Assembly: GCF_050436995.1 (NCBI RefSeq)
Contig: NC_134753.1
Location: forward strand, 248,001-312,000
Source: Anticarsia gemmatalis
Taxonomy: Eukaryota; Arthropoda; Insecta; Lepidoptera; Erebidae
Reading direction: 5' to 3'
Length of the DNA stretch: 64,000 bases
In this document: one piece after another, positions 51,401-62,530 of the stretch
How the letters are laid out: each line of letters begins with the position of its first letter
Numbering within the stretch: the first letter of the stretch is position 1
Notes under the pieces: generated by a model
What the model was told of the DNA's origin: nothing
The model's input: the letters and a program-made list of their open reading frames with translations, nothing else
The model's database searches: none
Made by a program: the position numbers and the translations under genes

Positions 51401-54400
51401 ATTGAGATTAGAATTACGTGTGAAATATGATTCATAATATATTTAATCCGCATTATAGATTTGTAAAATTTATTGTTTCATTGTAATCCATTAGTCGCTT
51501 TCGTTTCCAATTTTCTCGCTCAATTAAAGACCGTATAAATACCTACTATTAGTGACATAATAATTTATTTTCAAATGAAATAAGATCCCACTATAATTAG
51601 TCAACATTTTGTTGAAGAAGACAGCCAAACTTTCTTCACAAAACGTCCTACACCCACCCACATATTTGTATTCACAAAATTCCAAACTCACATTCTATTA
51701 TCGTAGACATTATCTTAAATCAACATGTAGTAAAGTATTTCGGTGCAATTCATTGTAACAATACATTACGTCAGTTGGTGCCAGAATATTTGAGGAGCGT
51801 GTACAAGTCGAGCTTATGCCGACAATACGTGTACAATGCAACTTGTTATATCATAGTTATTTAAAAAAAGCGTTTATTTATACACTATTTACATATAGGT
51901 GACGTAAAGTTATACATATATGGAATTATGAACAATATAGGGAAGGGAAGGCATTGGTTTAGGTTCCATAAATAGTACATTAAGTATATAATATTAATAA
52001 ACACTTATTAATAGCGCAGAACTAGTTTAGCATTTGTTAGCTAGGCTTTAATAAAACTTAACTTAAACAAATATTATTTTATATCTTTCCTGACATTGTC
52101 TATCGGGTATTTTATCCATTATTGGTTAATACGTTCTTTGTTGTATTCTATTATTCGTTTTATTTTAAAATATGTTTATGATGATGGTCTGTAGTTTAAT
52201 CTCTTAATGTCTTGAGGGTTTGGTAGGAGGCATTTGAATGAGGCATTTGATGGAATATGTTTCTTTCCTAGACCTGACACAAGATTTATTTGTTAATTGC
52301 TAAAAACAGAATCGTGTAGATCGAATGCTTTTGCATCATATTATGCTCATTGTCGGAAAACATGGGTTTTCCCAAGATATTTAGACAGCTAGCGCACTCG
52401 TATGCTAGGTGTAAGAAATCAAAAATAGTTTCGGTAGTTCCGGTAATTCGTCTCAAAACAAACTTTTCTAATATTAGTATAGACAATACACAAATAGAAA
52501 ATATTTACCACTAGTTTCACCTCGGGACAAGTATTTTTTGCTCAAATAAAATTTTAACGGTATTGTTTCATGCATTTGCTGTCAACATCTTTTATGTAGC
52601 TGTAGTTTAGCACTTAGTGTTTTAGCAATTCATAAATAGCGAATACTAAATATAATGTGTAAACTGGTATGCGGGTATCGCAGTGAAAGCGTAGCAAATG
52701 CTCATGTTTGCGAAACTTGCAGCTTGACAGGTTATTTGTGGGACTATGTATGCGGGCTGCGGGCTACTTCACTATAAACACTAATATCTATGCACACTTT
52801 GTTACTATGCCGACGGAATTACTGCTGAATGATTATTATCGTAAATAGTAATGCCGATGTTGTGTTCCTAGTGATTATGTTTTATGAACATCTTTCTCTT
52901 AGCCCAGTTTTCAAATTGGGGTCAATATCTAGTCTTGCAAGTAAATGCCAACGCAATCAAAAAGTGCAAACCAGCTTCGAAAAACCCCTTGATACTTTCC
53001 TTTCACTGTTATTGTAATTTCAAGTTATCTTACCCCCGGTTTCGGAGTACATTTAGCGGTAGTTTATCTATTCAATGCGTTTCTTTATATGAGTTTTGAC
53101 ACTATTGAATAGATAAATTACCGCTAACTGTACCTCAGAAACCGGGTGTTAAAAAATCTTATCTTAAAGTTAATGCTGCTGTAGCAGTGATATTGGAAGT
53201 CTGTCCTAATTAATATACTATCGTACTATTATTAGGTCTAGGCTTCCCTGCGTCTGCACTGATACGCGGCTTGTTTAGCGCCACGAAGTCTAACCTTTGG
53301 GTGAAGGATATAGTCAAAGTCCATCACACTAATCAAGATCGGATTGATAGGAGGAATATTACTAGCTTTACTATAAAATATATGGATGTATGTTACTGTC
53401 CTATGTAAGAAACACTGTACGGATCCTAATGCAATTTGATGCACGTCCTATATCTGTCAATTTTATATGAGTTTCAACGCTATTGAATAGATAAACTACC
53501 GCTAAATGTACCTCAGAAACCGGGCATAACACATAGGATACTTTTGCTCCGACATATCTTGCTAAATACAAAACATTGAGCTGAAACTGGCTTCAAAACT
53601 CTCATGCATGCAAGGTCACGTTGATTTCTACCACCGTTAACTATGGCCATTAATTTGCAATAAACCCCCATACATATGTATGAACGATCTAGCGCGAATA
53701 CTTCTCTCGCTACACTTTAAACATTACGCTCAATATTCAAAAGACCGGTTTCAAATAGCTGTATATATACAATAAAAAGTAAATTTGTTACAAATTGGAC
53801 GTATTCGGTACACGTTATAGTGTTATTATTTCTTATTTTATCAACGTGAGGCAGGTGACCTTGTTTGATACGTTTTGACTGCTTTTTATATTGATACTCG
53901 TAGATTATGTGTTAGATTTATTAGAGAATATTGTATACTAATTGGTAATAAAATTATTGCATAACTTAACCTTGGCGTATCTAATTATGTTTGAAATACA
54001 CCCACGAGTATACGACCAATACGTTTCACGACCCTGCTAATATTATAAAAATATAATTCAACTCTGGTACGATTTTAAAAGTAAACCGCTGAATTCTGAT
54101 TTCTATGAAATTTAGTGCAGCTGTAAGGTTATATCACTCACGAGAATACAGCCAACACCATTGTTTTGACAAAATTATTTGGAGTTTCGCGGAAAAGGAA
54201 ATTAAGTATCGTTAATTAAACTTTAGCGTTGTACGATTATTAACCACTATTAATTCGGGAGTTTACCGTTATTTGGCAAGGAAGCGTTATAATGCAAACT
54301 AATATAAATAATGCATGATAACGTTAATCCCTTTGTTTTGATAGATATTCAAAATAATCGTATGTATAAATCCTATGTAATTTTTTCCAAATCCGTTTAG

Positions 54401-57400
54401 CCATTTTGCGTGATTGAGTGACTTAATAAATAATACAAATACCATGCCAATACAAACGTTTAAAACAAAAACCTTCACTTTTATAATATACAAACGACTA
54501 TCAATATAGTCGATAATATATTTTTTGTCGTAGTAAAGTCGCAATAGAATCTATTTTTAATAACACCTACTTCTACAGAGCCTAAATTGAAAAATAGCGT
54601 TAATAATTCGGCAAGTAGTGTGCCATATCCGCGGTACGCAAAAAATATAAAGTTGATTGATTAAGCAGCATGACTAATGGCAAAAAATTGTACAAAACGT
54701 TCTCATGTTATTGTAATTGAGACAAAAAATACTTGCACTTATATAAACGACGAGTAATAAACGTATATGAGTGTTATTATACTCACATATCTTAGTAGAG
54801 AGCGTTAGCATGCACGATTTATCCGAATTATAGTATTATAATAAAATAAATTTAACCCGTAAATGTCCCACTGCTGGGCATGGGTCTTCTCCCATATTGA
54901 GGGATAGGTAGGCCTTGAGTTCACTACGCTAGTCAAGTGCATGCCTTTGGACTTTGCATGCCTTCAAGAACTGTTCTAAAGAACTCTCAGGCATACAAGG
55001 TTGCATTACGTTGTTATAATTTATTATAATGATTAATTATGACTATTTCCAAAATATAGCAGCTGTATCGAAAAGGACCCGATCAGCTACATAAGCCTAA
55101 TAGTAAATGAAGTTCTAAATTCTGAATTTTGTACATTTCCGTCAATCTGAAACTTGCATTTAAGTCGCTCTACTAAGTGGTTGGATTATGTAGCAAAACT
55201 TGTTTCAATGACTTTAGTATGTAAAAGCTGCAATAACTTTTTTGTCCATAAAACACCGGTTTTTCAAGATATTAAAGGTTTTTGGAAACAGAGTTGTTAA
55301 ATAACGTCACTGCTGTTATCTTTTGTTTTTTTTACCATTTAATGATTACTAAGTCGGAATTTATTCTCGCATTCTGATTGTGACTTGAGTTGTTTGTCTT
55401 TAAAAACATGCTGACAGCACTGAAAACATTGAAAGTTTGGTCATGTCATATTTCCGTGAGGGTAGGTAGATCAAAGAACGTCAATTGTTACTGTTCATGT
55501 AAATTCCTTTTATTTAATTTCAAAGTTAAATAAATTTATAAATATGCAAAATAATATTTTTAAAATGAGTATTCTTCATAATTAAAATGTACTAAAATTG
55601 GACTCATTTGTCGGTCAAATAATGTAATATGTGTTTAATTAAACTTGCCTATGATCCCGTGTTTTTTTCCTTGTATCGGTGTAGATAAGCCACAAATTGT
55701 AAATAGAGTCGCTTGTACTATGTGATACATTTTCCTTAGGTAGTATATTGCTATTTTAGTTCTAAAATTACTATAAATATAACAGTTATGTCTGTTTAAA
55801 TACGCATATGAAGATGTAATTATTGCTTACAACAAGTTTTTCGGTCATATTGACTTACATCTATTTTATTTTGTTTGTTAGGAACACTAACAGCACATAA
55901 TCTTCAATGTATAAATTACATTGCACACAGATTACAGGTCTTTACTAGTATCATTTACCTGCATCGGTTCTGTCGTTTAGTTGTAAGAGTAAAACAGTTA
56001 CAGTCAGACTAAGTCGGTATAGCATAAGCTCAAATAAGTGATGTTACAATCGGTGTATGTTATTGCAGGTGCTGGACCTGTACTCGGCGGAGGTGCTGGC
56101 GCGCGCGGCGGGTGCGCCGGGCGCGTGGGTGCGCGGCGCGCTGTGCGCCGACACGCGCGTGCTGCTGCTGCAGTCGCCCGCCGCCGCCGCGCTCTACACC
56201 ACGCACGTCAGCGACAAGAACCTCAACCGTGAGTATCACAGTTATACCACTCCATCGGAGAAACGTCTAAATTTCAGAAAAAAAGGACTCCTTTTGTCAA
56301 TGACATAGAAGCTCTTGCCAGGCGCTTGATTTGACATCATCTATCTTCCCTACCTATAAGACGGAATTGTCTATACATTTTGAACCCAAACAAATTATGG
56401 ACTACCCACATAAGTACTCGAAAGACCCTCAAGTACTTTAACATTAAAAATTATATTTTCCACCATAAACACAAGCGATAAAAGCAAAACTTAACACAGA
56501 AACCTAGGCTTTCTATGTTACTTTTAGGTCCATCAGAAACTCGTGAAATATTGCACCACACACCATCAAATTATTATAACTTATCAACACTTATTGATTC
56601 TAAATATTGCTCAAGACTAACAAACACTAACCAGAACTAATAAACTATATCTTATCTATGGGCAAGCACCGCTAGACGAATGATAACGATAGGTCGATGA
56701 CATAGCCGACCTTATCACTAAAAAAGTTAGTAGGAGAAAGCTTATAGAATAAAAAATAAGTAGTTTTGATAACTTGTTATTGTCATAAAATGTGAATTAT
56801 AGATATACGCTGGTTTTTTATTACTATTATAATAAATAGGTTTAGATAAAGGAGTAGACTCTAATTAGACTTTTACTACGACCTAGGTATAGAATGAAAG
56901 TTGATACAGTAAAAGCAACTTTATATAATAACATTAACTTGTACCTTAGGGCTTTAACAACTGCTTGAGTTGATAAAAGATAAAATGTATGTCATAGTAA
57001 AACATCATATAACAATATCAAGAGCTACCTAAATTAACCATTATACGCACTAAATCTCACGAATGTTTTTTTATTTGTCGGTAACGAATTGAGTTTTCCT
57101 CCTGTTCTAAAAATCAATGGAAATTTTAAAAGGAGTGCTACTTCATATATTAATATGTAACCAAATTACCAAACCAATTTAAAAAAAGTTTTAAGAATTT
57201 AAGGTGCTTTGCCCGAATTTTATCCGCCTCACTAGATAGACAGTATAATAACACATGTTTGGTTGCACTTCCAGTACAAGAGCCGCTGCTCGGGCGGCGC
57301 GCCATGTACCGCAGCCCGCAGTTCGGCGACCAGCTGTTCCTGCTGGCGCTGCGCCTCGTGGCCGAGACGCCCGCCGCGCACCACGACTACAACAAGTACT

Positions 57401-58730
57401 ACCTCGCCACGTGAGTACCACACAACTAAGTAAAAAAGCCTTCCTTCATGTAAAACTACACTGTGATTTCACCGCGTACGTCCATTTAGTATACTGGAGA
57501 AATAATGTTTTAAATAAAAGAGGCAAACTCTATTATAACATCGGCGATGTCTTGAAAAAACGTCAGGTTCGTAGTACTTGTAAATGGCGGTAGCAAGATG
57601 TATGGATGTGAATGATGCAAGGGAAGTTTGTAAAGATCGTACCAAGTGGCGTTCTCTGCCTACCCCTATGAGAAAAAGGCATGATATTATATATGTATGT
57701 ACAAACTCTACACACACAAATTGCACAATCTCTCAAAATTCTTTGAGCAATCAATTTGTCACAAAGTATAAACATTACTAATCTTTAGAGAATATAACAA
57801 TTTCAACTATGAAAAAATTTGCCTATAACTAACGCCAAGTAGCGAAACTGGGTTTTAATATAAAATACTGAAACGGGACGACCCAGTTAACCAACAAAAA
57901 GATTAAAAGAACTCGAGTATAATAATATTAACAGGAAATTAATAAAAAGGGAACCCTATGCGTAAAATTTGCTTTACAATTTTACTATTAGTCATAAATG
58001 ACACTCAAACTAACAATTAATTAAAATATTATAACATTTCCAAGCGATGATTCATAACATATGTAAGGAAAAAGTAATTTATTAGTCAAGACTCATTACT
58101 ATTGGTTCATTCATAGATTTCAGAGTAGGTGATCCCTTTTCCCACGTTGCTATTTATGATTGGTATTAATGAAAGAAAGGCGTACAACTATGGAATTTTG
58201 GGTGGGGCCACACAGAATCTGCGAGAGATAATCGATTATTGTTACACAGCCCTACTAGAGACGGGTTTAATAATGTTTAGATAGTCCTAGTGATAGCCTA
58301 ATAGAGCATGACTGCACCTTACCTTCAAGACTTGTTTTAAGCAATCTACTATTTCTTTGTTTAAATAATATGACAATAGCATAATTTCAAAAAGTAAAAA
58401 AGTCAAGGCTTTACATACGAGTTTAATTAGTGTCCACTTGTACCTACCTCATCTTTCAAACTTACCTTATTACTTCCTATAACTAACTTGTATATTTCTG
58501 TGCTCCACAGCTACAGCTCGCTAGAGACGGACATCTTGCAGCAGGTGGTCCCGTTCCGTCGCTACGTGCTGCCCGCCACCACGCCGGCACTACTGCGCGA
58601 CATCGCGGGCGCGCCTGACTCGGAGCTGGAGCCCGCGCTGCTGCAGGACTTCCAGGAGTCTGTGGAGCAGTTCGTGCTGCACGTCAAGGAGAACCCCGAC
58701 TACCTCATGGACGAGCTCGTCATCATGTAG
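30475..58730 (+). CDS. IL-17-receptor-like type I membrane protein with SEFIR domain
   Basis: Nine exons: 30475-30777, 31083-31261, 32517-32607, 32925-33093, 37576-37744, 49926-50058, 56069-56228, 57275-57410, 58511-58730 (TAG). Every join is GT-AG and in frame: 1560 nt, 519 aa. Residues 1-16 (MFVVVALLCLLCVASG) form a signal peptide. Residues 17-262 form a Cys-containing ectodomain with N-glycosylation sequons at N29, N124, N140, N188 and N203. Residues 263-283 are a single TM helix followed by Arg/Lys (stop transfer). The cytoplasmic part carries a SEFIR fold from about residue 317: first strand and helix NILLLYAREGDHGQQAIAKL, then VLDLYSAEVL, a VLLLQSPAAAALY strand, and GDQLFLLALRLV. SEFIR domains occur in IL-17 receptors, IL-17RD/SEF and the adaptor ACT1/CIKS, where receptor and adaptor bind SEFIR to SEFIR upstream of NF-kB. 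A type I SEFIR protein is therefore probably an IL-17R-like cytokine receptor; ligand and pathway in this insect are unknown. The ATG at 30475 is chosen because it gives the signal peptide. Exons 4, 5, 7 and 8 are much richer in GC than 2 and 3. Confidence 0.92.
31262..32516 (+). other. Receptor intron 2
   Basis: AT-rich intron of 1255 bp between exons 2 and 3, donor GTGAGT and acceptor ttttacag. No repeat or RNA gene seen. Introns 1 (305 bp) and 3 (317 bp) are likewise plain. Confidence 0.7.
34675..34850. promoter_or_regulatory. GC-rich island within receptor intron 4
   Basis: Contains gatgcgcgcgcgcaccc, alternating GC/CA words and atatggccgcct at 34819-34830 (YY1/Pho-like ATGGCCGCC). Its base composition stands out from the intron. 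It could be an internal promoter or enhancer; no splice-linked first exon was identified. Confidence 0.3.
35112..35355 (-). mobile_element. 5S-rRNA-like SINE, minus-strand copy
   Basis: Read on the minus strand it has the block GATGGGTGACC, which is the 5S rRNA box C region, preceded by a 5S-like 'aggttgttccgtagatg' part, then cgtgtttggcacgtt and a 3' part with ggtaactgggttgtggag and a tail near ttactccaacataa. The plus-strand relative is at 39131-39470. Class is inferred from the match to the internal promoter of 5S rRNA. Confidence 0.55.
35915..35960 (+). mobile_element. LINE 3' scrap
   Basis: 'gaagcccagcagtggggcac' is the mark of a widespread lepidopteran non-LTR retrotransposon 3' end (compare 1025-1105 and 54850-55030). 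Only a short piece remains. Confidence 0.45.
38678..38727 (-). mobile_element. 3' end fragment of the 5S-like SINE family
   Basis: 'actatgttggagtcggctt' is the reverse complement of the 3' end of the copy at 39131-39470 and is preceded by the catcatc stretch usual for this lepidopteran family. The rest of the element is absent. Confidence 0.55.
39131..39470 (+). mobile_element. 5S-rRNA-like SINE, plus-strand copy
   Basis: Bases 39174-39228 align by eye with the internal promoter part of 5S rRNA: a 'gaggGTAAGC' region, then 'gaggttgttctgtggatggg' and TGACC (box C). Downstream are cgtgttttcgaaggcacgtt, ggtaactgggttgtagaggt and a 3' end ccgactccaacatagtatgg. Same family as the minus copy in intron 4, in the opposite direction. 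Confidence 0.6.
41041..41110 (-). mobile_element. tRNA-derived SINE head
   Basis: On the minus strand it reads CCTCCGTGGCGCAGTGGTTT, a textbook pol III box A region (TGGCGCAGTGG at 41089-41099), followed by a diverged box B near 41045-41060 (gcgtcgggagatc). A full cloverleaf cannot be drawn, so it is a SINE head and not a tRNA gene. Confidence 0.55.
44067..44366 (-). mobile_element. Helitron-type non-autonomous element, complete ends
   Basis: On the minus strand it starts TCTATACTAATATTATAAAG and ends CTAG followed by TT, the usual 5'-TC...CTAG-3' layout of Helitrons. It is about 300 bp with a (GTTT)n stretch near its start (plus-strand CAAA repeats at 44311-44337) and the family phrase 'ccgatttgaaaaattatttc'. 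No coding capacity. Confidence 0.7.
44630..44820 (+). mobile_element. SINE with box B, copy 2
   Basis: GGATTCGAATCCCACC at 44643-44658 is a box B-type pol III element. It is followed by 'gacaaacatttgtgtgatta', 'gcacgagcatctgttctgag', tataagtatgtatt and the shared tail 'tgcttagtttggaatcagac'. The order is that of a known abundant lepidopteran tRNA-derived SINE type. Copy 1 at 14796 shares the 3' half. Confidence 0.7.
46021..46319 (+). mobile_element. Helitron-type non-autonomous element
   Basis: Starts TCTATATAGAAGTATATA and passes 'gactgactgactgacatagt'. It ends 'tgcggacgaagtcgcgggcg' then GAAGCTAG followed by TT, matching the Lepidoptera Helitron-like family end. No coding capacity. Confidence 0.65.
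46570..46685. mobile_element. Foldback MITE, copy B
   Basis: Two arms, cccggtttccgagtacattt... and the complement ending ctcagaaaccggggg, around a loop with tttaaatttgtatag. Both ends adjoin ctaa/ttag, so the inverted symmetry runs a few bases beyond the C/G block. Confidence 0.85.
47225..47280. repeat. Perfect-stem hairpin
   Basis: TTTATAATATTTG and CAAATATTATAAA pair over 13 bp around a 10-base loop, with outer CACGTA/TACGTG partners; the left arm has about seven extra bases. No other copy was noticed in the window. Confidence 0.7.
47652..47810. mobile_element. Foldback MITE, copy C, within an extended palindrome
   Basis: The MITE proper occupies about 47678-47786. Outside it both flanks continue the symmetry exactly for 25 bases (cagaatcgaaatggactcga and its complement), giving a near-perfect palindrome of 159 bp with arms of about 78 bp. 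The other three full copies do not share these outer arms. Confidence 0.85.
48251..48440 (+). mobile_element. Degenerate Helitron-type element
   Basis: Contains 'actgactgactaatgcacat', 'gaaatttggtatgaatat' and an end 'cgcgggcaaagacgcgaacg' then AACTAG followed by AT, in the same order as the 46021 element but more diverged. Confidence 0.5.
49606..49676. repeat. 71-bp near-perfect palindrome
   Basis: gcttaactctatctacagct and its exact complement form 20-bp arms, and the middle contains a second palindrome (ataacgt / acgttat). The whole can fold into one long hairpin. It lies 249 bp before exon 6 of the receptor gene. It is unlike the MITE family above. Confidence 0.8.
50098..50148. mobile_element. 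Foldback MITE, half copy D
   Basis: Only the right arm is present: caacgctattgaatagataa through ctgagaaaccggggg. It begins 39 bases after the exon 6 splice donor. Confidence 0.75.
53033..53146. mobile_element. Foldback MITE, copy E
   Basis: Arms cccccggtttcggagtacat... and the complement ending ctcagaaaccggg, loop ctttatatgagttttgac, very close to the loop of copy A. It is flanked by TTA on the left and GTTAA on the right. Confidence 0.85.
53461..53524. mobile_element. Foldback MITE, half copy F
   Basis: Starts in the loop (ttttatatgagtttcaacg) and continues through the right arm to cagaaaccggg. The left arm is missing, so the copy was truncated at the loop, as in copy D. Confidence 0.75.
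53590..53640 (-). mobile_element. LINE fragment
   Basis: 'aactctcatgcatgcaaggt' then cac and a 'caccgttaa' end match, with changes, the same retrotransposon 3' region as 54850-55030. Confidence 0.4.
54850..55030 (-). mobile_element. LINE 3' region, minus strand
   Basis: 'aaatgtcccactgctgggca' and 'gggtcttctcccatattgag', followed by 'aggccttgagttcactacgc' and 'actctcaggcatacaaggtt', form the well-known 3' region of a lepidopteran non-LTR family, here in reverse. No ORF remains. Confidence 0.65.
56229..58510 (+). other. Receptor introns 7 and 8 (with exon 8 between)
   Basis: Intron 7 (56229-57274) and intron 8 (57411-58510) are AT-rich, with donors GTGAGT and acceptors cttccag and tccacag. 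No repeat was recognised. Exon 8 lies at 57275-57410. Confidence 0.7.
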
Positions 58731-61700
58731 CGGGACGGACAAGAGATTACACATATATCAGAGATTTATACCTGTGTTGTTGGTGCTGATACAGAGGGAG
58801 ATTGTATTTGTGTGCTACTGTATGTGTTACTTGAATATTGTGAATTTAATTATGTTTAGTCACAAAGAATCTGGCAAAGAATGCAAAGAAGTTCTTATTT
58901 GCATATGGGACTGTTGGTTGTTTAGATAAACGGTTTCGAAGTTGGCACAGACATTTTACATTGACAAGTGCACAAATTGGAACTCCCTCTGTACAATGTG
59001 CACTAAATGGTTTGGTACGTGTAAGTGCCGGAACAGTTTCTACTGACTTAAGTAATGAATAGATTGTTATGATTATATAATTTTAGTTTTAGCTCGAAAA
59101 GTCTGACCAGTTAAAATATTATAATATTCTCAAATTGTATCCAAAAGTTTTGATATTGATACGAATTCTCTGAAAAGAAATAATGTTTAGTTATTTTACA
59201 TGTGGATCAGCAGTGTTATAATAGTATCCATGACGAAATAACTTGTGTCATACGCAACGTGTGTTGCGTGGACGCACGAATCTCTTTGTACTATAAGATT
59301 TTATTGTTACTGACACTACTGAAAGCGTTAATAGCGCAATGGTTAATTAGTTACGCGTTTTTATATCTAAATAATCGTCAGGTTTGATACCCGACTATTG
59401 TAATTTCTACTTCCCAGTTAAGTTCTGTGTATTTTGTGTAGCCAATATATTATCAAATTGATTTTTTACTTGTGTGTATGTAAGCAGTCATCGCATGCAT
59501 TTATTTTATGAACAAATATTCTTACGTAAGTGTACCTCTGTTATGATTTAACTAATATTTCTGTCTTCATAGACATATCACGATAACCTGTGCTAAATAT
59601 ATGTTATATATAAGAGTATATATTATATTGTGTGAAGGACAATCGAAAGTCACCGTGAATGACTTTTGCATACGGATATTTGCATGTATCACGCGTCAAA
59701 CTGACGTCACAACGCAACACCGATCCTTGCACGAATTGAATGCATAATCACTTACTTGACAAAGATTTTAGACTTGCACTAACTTTTGGACTCGTTCTAA
59801 TAGAGAGCTTTGTAACTTTAAAATTGAAGGTACAAAATTTAAACCAATTACATTGAACATAATAATTATTAAAGAACATTGTTAACTACAGACATGAGAA
59901 AAATGCATCTAAATCTGTATGAAAATGTGACAAAATATCCGTTTGTATAAGATTAGTCCAGATCACGATATTGTTTACATATTATACTTTAGCGTACTGT
60001 AATTCGTGTACGCTCGCTCTAATATCTATTCTCTGACGAACTGTTAGCTACTTACTATAACGCATTAGGCGGCTACTACATTGTTATTATTCGTGTTGTT
60101 TTGTAAACGGACGGCCAGTCTTCACCTTACAACTTGTTAAACTATAGCAATGGCACATGTTATTTATGTACGTATAATAAAACCAAAGCAATATAGTCAC
60201 ACGATTTATAAAATTATAGACGTTTATTAATTTTTTCGCAATTTTATGTCATCTTTGAACTTTTTTTTGTTATAGTTTCTGTATGTAAATCTGAGTGGCG
60301 TTTGGTGAAGAACAACTGTCTAATATGTTAGTTTATAAGTAGAATTTAATATGATCTTGCCTATTTCGATGTGTATGAGTTTGTACAATGTTTTATAAAT
60401 CCTTTGTAAGTAATACAGCAGCAATCAGATCAATATAAGTTATAAATCTTTCGGCTAACTATTATTGCACAATTAAAATCCTAAAAGATAATTCAGAATT
60501 CGGCTGAATAAGTAGAGACAAAACGAGTAAATCTTATAAAGAATTACCTGCATCTTCTCATAGTATGAGAAGATCTTAATGCTGTAAGAAAAGCATGATA
60601 AAATCTCTTAAAATTACATTTTTTTTAATTTAGAGATGAGAAATCGTCTGTAAGACTGTAAGGCTGGTTTTATAAAACATTGTCAATCTTTCAAAAGTAC
60701 ATATCATCAAAAATGTGTATATATAGTGTTAATGATATATTTTTGTACGGTCTCTAGCGCTAGTTAGTCGTAGTGTCGTGTTAGTTTCATTTGTTTGTTG
60801 TGCGTGCTCTCGACGTGACACGTTGTTATATTGTTTGTAGATACGCATATTGTGTACGAGGCAGTGTTGACGGGACAATTATTACTTGTCTGTATACCCC
60901 CCATAGTGGAAATAGCGTTATGATTTACGCCATTTTTTAATTAAACATAGTTTTAGTGTATTATCACTTGACAAATTTAACTATAATAATATACAAAAAA
61001 CTGTGTTTACTTTTAACAGGATAAACGTTTTTATCTTTTCACCATGAGGGTAGTTCCACAAATTTGGTCAAAGCACTGCTAATTTCTTTAAAGTACAAAA
61101 TGTGGTTATTATACTAGAATTGTAAGCATGATAAGCAACTTTGACCTGTCAATTAAAATCTAATGTCAAATCTCTGTGTCAAATACCTCACTAACGTTAA
61201 CACTGTCTTAACTTTGGTTAGGATAATGAAAATCAATAAATACGTATGTATTTCACCCGATTATTATTTATTGCACCTATTCTTTACATTAGATAGTTAC
61301 ACTGTAGTTAGTGTAATTCTGTACTTAATAAAGTAACTCTCAATATTAGAAAATAATATTTAACCATTTTATTTACAACGCGAGGATTAATTTAGTTACG
61401 AAACTATTAGTCTAGTCGAATGCACAGGGAACAGAAATGTACACGTATATTTGCCACAACATAACGTCCCCTAATTGAAAACAGTAATTGTGCCCTAAAT
61501 TGTACACAATATTGACAGGTAATTGGTTTATTTTATGATGGATAATAAAGCAGTTATAGAAATGATTGCACCTGGTTGTCAATCTAACCACAATCATATA
61601 TTGCAGAATTAACTTGCTACTTCCCTAACCAGATAGTGTTAGAATCAAAACATTATTTGTGTGCAATTGTTACAAATGTCAAGGAATAGAGAGTGAATCC

Positions 61701-62400
61701 TGTAATAAAGCAACCAGTTAATGCGAAAGAATAAGTCAAATTACAATATTTATAATAGATAAATAAAAATACTTACATAAAAAAAACCTGTTGTTCTCTG
61801 TTGAAAATTCTAATAAATATTATTATTATCATATATTTAATACAAGTATATCAATGGACTAAGTTATATAATTTAAATAAGTTCATATTTTTCAGCCTAA
61901 CCATACTATTCAGTGACTACAGTAAATGTAATATTATACAATAAGTCTAAATTTATGTATCTATGTTTAGTGCGAGTTGCGAATGTGTAAAACAATCTGA
62001 CATTATAACATGAACACAGTTATGCAATAAATATGTTGTTTTTTACGTAATTTTATTATTTCTGTGGCGTCTCTTGTAGTCTAGCTAGATTTTTAATAAA
62101 ATACTCTTAGTAATTACTTAATTAGGCTAATTTTATTACTTTATATCTTTTCTATTCTATAACTTCATTGTAAGTATATAAATTAGTGTTAAATTTTTAA
62201 TCGTATCCAGTAAGAAACTATTTTGAATATATGAGAATTTTATAAATTAATGCTCCAGTTTATACTTACTTGTTAGTAGAAAGAGTAATTAAGAATCTAT
62301 ATTATTACCTATAGTAAGGTACCTAGCTCAATTAAAATTAAATATATAGAACTAGAAAACCTAAATGCACTCACTGAATCCTAATAAAATCTATTCCTTT
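58731..62400 (+). other. Receptor 3' UTR and spacer
   Basis: No gene. AATAAA signals occur at 60176-60181, 61327-61332 and 62026-62031; the last is followed by a T/G-rich stretch. A TGACGTCA CRE lies at 59702-59709 and a perfect 10-bp hairpin (atcttctcat / atgagaagat) at about 60552-60574. The true 3' end of the receptor mRNA cannot be chosen from sequence alone. Confidence 0.5.
60176..60181 (+). terminator. Possible receptor poly(A) signal
   Basis: First canonical AATAAA that I see after the receptor stop codon, giving a 3' UTR of about 1.45 kb. Later signals at 61327 and 62026 are alternatives. Confidence 0.35.
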
Positions 62401-62474
62401 CTCCTATCCCTCATTGCAGAGTTATTCAGTGTTCCGAAATTCAAATTTCCCTCGTATAGTGCGAGAGCGAGACA

Positions 62475-62484
62475 GCGCATGCGC
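62475..62484. promoter_or_regulatory. NRF1-type palindrome before a candidate first exon
   Basis: GCGCATGCGC, the NRF1/Erect-wing core, 56 bp before an ATG at 62531 and in a short CpG-rich block. The position fits a core promoter element. Confidence 0.45.
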
Positions 62485-62530
62485 GGGGCGGCCGCTTACA
62501 GGTAACAGACATGGCGTCGCGCTATTCATT

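Larger units (their letters stand above)
50059..56068 (+). other. Receptor intron 6
   Basis: 6-kb intron between SEFIR exons 6 and 7. Contains half-MITE copy D, full copy E, half copy F, a Helitron start scrap on the minus strand (about 52471-52488), another near 54035-54140 and LINE pieces (53590-53640, 54850-55030). A frame at 50173-50832 is open apart from one TAA but is of chance length and unrecognised. Confidence 0.6.
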
